Shown here piece by piece: positions 5,663 through 6,929 of a DNA stretch of 6,929 nt (positions within the stretch are counted from its first letter, which is position 1; the number at the start of each line of letters is the position of its first letter). The notes beneath the pieces are model-generated. The model was given only the letters and a program-made list of their open reading frames with translations, had not been told where the DNA came from and searched no databases. Made by a program: the position numbers and the translations under genes. Source of the stretch: Clostridiaceae bacterium (GTDB lineage Bacteria > Bacillota > Clostridia > Acetivibrionales > DTU013); the NCBI GenBank assembly GCA_012799845.1, contig JAAZKL010000057.1, forward strand, positions 1-6,929. The letters are read 5' to 3'.

Positions 5663-6929
5663 ATGCGTTATGGGTATTTCGACGACGCCGGCAGGGAGTA
5701 TGTAATAGAAAAGCCGGACACGCCGATGTCCTGGGTGAATTATCTCGGTACCGCCGAATACTGCGGCATCATCTCAAACAACGCAAGCGGATACGGTTTT
5801 TACAAATCGCCAAAATCGTCAAGGATGCTGAGATTCAGGTTCAACAGCATTCCGATGGACCGTCCCGGCCGCTACATCTATATCAGGGACGATGAAGACG
5901 GCGATTACTGGTCCGCATCCTGGCAGCCGGTAGGCAAGCCGCTTGACAGCTTCAGGACCATATGCCGCCACGGGCTCGGGTACACGAGGTTCGAAAGCGA
6001 GTACAAAGGAATAAAGACAGATTACAGGGTGTTCGTGCCGATCGACAAGCCTGTCGAAATATGGGAGTTGGAAGTCGAAAACAAATCGGACAGGGAAAGG
6101 GAACTGTCGCTGTTCACGTACGCTGAATGGTGCTTCTGGAATATGAACCAGGACCTGACCAATTTCCAGTACATACTTTACACATGCAGGATGGATTATA
6201 AAGACGACGTTGTGGATTATTCGATACGCCTCTGGCCGATGAACGAGCCCAAGGCTTTCATGGCGTCCACGCTTCCCGTCGCCAGTTTTGAAACTGACAG
6301 GGAGGAGTTCATTGGGCGCTACCGCCATGAGGGCAATCCTATCGCCGTCGAGAGAGGCTGGAATGCGAACACTATAGCCGTCGGGGGCAACCCGTGCGCA
6401 TCGGTGCAGAACAGGTTAAAGCTGAAACCGGGCGAAAAGGCATACGCCGTGTATATAGTAGGGATCGGCGACGCGAAGACTTTCGGGCAGGAATGCAAAA
6501 GGCTGTATTCCGACCGCGCAAATGTGGAGAAAGAATTCGATAAGGTAAGGCAGTACTGGGACAGGAGGCTGTCTGCCTATACATGCTCAACGCCTTCTCC
6601 GCTTGTAAATTCAATGGTCAACATATGGAACCAGTATCAGTGCCATACGACCTTCAACTGGTCCAGGTCAGCTTCCTTCAATGAAGCCGGGGGGCGTGAC
6701 GGGCTCGGCTACCGCGATACCAACCAGGATACGCTGGGCGTCATGCATTCGATCCCTGGGCTTTGCCGCGATAAGATCATTGACCTGCTGAAGGGCCAGA
6801 TATCCAACGGAGCGGCCATGCACGGGCTACAGCCGCTTACGTGGGAGCAGGGGCCGCACAATGTGCCGCCGGAGCAGCATATATTCTCCGATGACCACCT
6901 GTGGCTCCTGCTGTCGGTGCCGGCATACA
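5663..6929 (+). CDS. GH94 disaccharide phosphorylase, N-terminal part (chitobiose/cellobiose phosphorylase type)
   Basis: An open frame of 422 codons runs off the right edge; family members are about 800 residues, so roughly half is present. GH94 enzymes reversibly phosphorolyse beta-linked disaccharides to a sugar 1-phosphate and a free sugar in the cytoplasm. Residues 1-270 form the typical N-terminal beta-sandwich (opening F-D-D-A-G-R-E-Y-V, then Y-L-G-T, G-D-Y-W-S and R-H-G-L-G-Y). A helical linker near 280-315 leads into the start of the (alpha/alpha)6 barrel with W-N-Q-Y-Q. The donor-site segment carries R335, R345, R351 and D352 in S-R-S-A-S-F and G-G-R-D-G-L-G-Y-R-D-T. The G-G-R spacing matches chitobiose phosphorylase rather than cellobiose phosphorylase as I recall them. 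S-D-D-H-L-W-L near 411-417 is also typical. The catalytic Asp (about residue 490) lies beyond the edge. The ATG is seven bases after an AAGGAGG-type site. There is no signal peptide. The substrate is unproven. Confidence 0.88.
   Translation, partial: MRYGYFDDAGREYVIEKPDTPMSWVNYLGTAEYCGIISNNASGYGFYKSPKSSRMLRFRFNSIPMDRPGRYIYIRDDEDGDYWSASWQPVGKPLDSFRTICRHGLGYTRFESEYKGIKTDYRVFVPIDKPVEIWELEVENKSDRERELSLFTYAEWCFWNMNQDLTNFQYILYTCRMDYKDDVVDYSIRLWPMNEPKAFMASTLPVASFETDREEFIGRYRHEGNPIAVERGWNANTIAVGGNPCASVQNRLKLKPGEKAYAVYIVGIGDAKTFGQECKRLYSDRANVEKEFDKVRQYWDRRLSAYTCSTPSPLVNSMVNIWNQYQCHTTFNWSRSASFNEAGGRDGLGYRDTNQDTLGVMHSIPGLCRDKIIDLLKGQISNGAAMHGLQPLTWEQGPHNVPPEQHIFSDDHLWLLLSVPAY

Noticed and set aside
5819..6328. 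A 169-codon minus-strand open frame inside the GH94 gene
   Set aside because: It is antisense to a clear GH94 coding frame with family motifs on both sides; no ribosome site or recognisable domain.

Overview
The window looks like a chromosomal segment from a low-to-mid GC Firmicute, most likely Clostridia. The signs are strong AGGAGG-type Shine-Dalgarno sites in front of nearly every gene, vegetative sigma-A style promoters, frequent ATA and AGG codons, and a gene set (CheX-type phosphatase domain, long-form ribosomal protein L25, GH94 phosphorylase) familiar from polysaccharide-degrading clostridia. The organism assignment is inference. I see no insertion sequence, phage, CRISPR, tRNA or rRNA signal.

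Layout. (1) Positions 1-1373, minus strand: a two-gene unit read leftwards. It holds a 317-residue FG-GAP/VCBS-like protein with a C-terminal TPR and no visible signal peptide, then an unrecognised gene that runs off the left edge. (2) Positions 1374-1533: a divergent promoter region. (3) Positions 1534-2793, plus strand: a clear sigma-A promoter drives a stand-alone CheY-like receiver and a 291-residue protein. The second protein joins four MshEN-like 29-residue repeats (a fold that in other proteins binds cyclic di-GMP) to a CheX-like phosphatase domain. A textbook intrinsic terminator at 2862-2886 closes this operon. (4) Positions 2887-4739: a peptidase C45 / acyl-CoA:6-aminopenicillanate acyltransferase-like Ntn hydrolase. 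Its leader contains a terminator-like hairpin just upstream of the ribosome binding site, and its best start is a TTG. (5) Positions 4838-5452, minus strand: ribosomal protein L25 (CTC/TL5 type), convergent with the hydrolase and without an obvious terminator between them. (6) Positions 5453-5662: a second divergent promoter region. (7) From 5663 to the right edge: the N-terminal half of a GH94 disaccharide phosphorylase, closest by motif to the chitobiose phosphorylase branch and cut off before its catalytic aspartate.

The one functional partnership the sequence supports strongly is the CheY-like receiver with the CheX-like protein: a phospho-receiver and a likely receiver phosphatase, possibly linked to cyclic di-GMP through the N-terminal repeats. 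That fusion is the most interesting item here. The other genes appear to be independent housekeeping or metabolic units.
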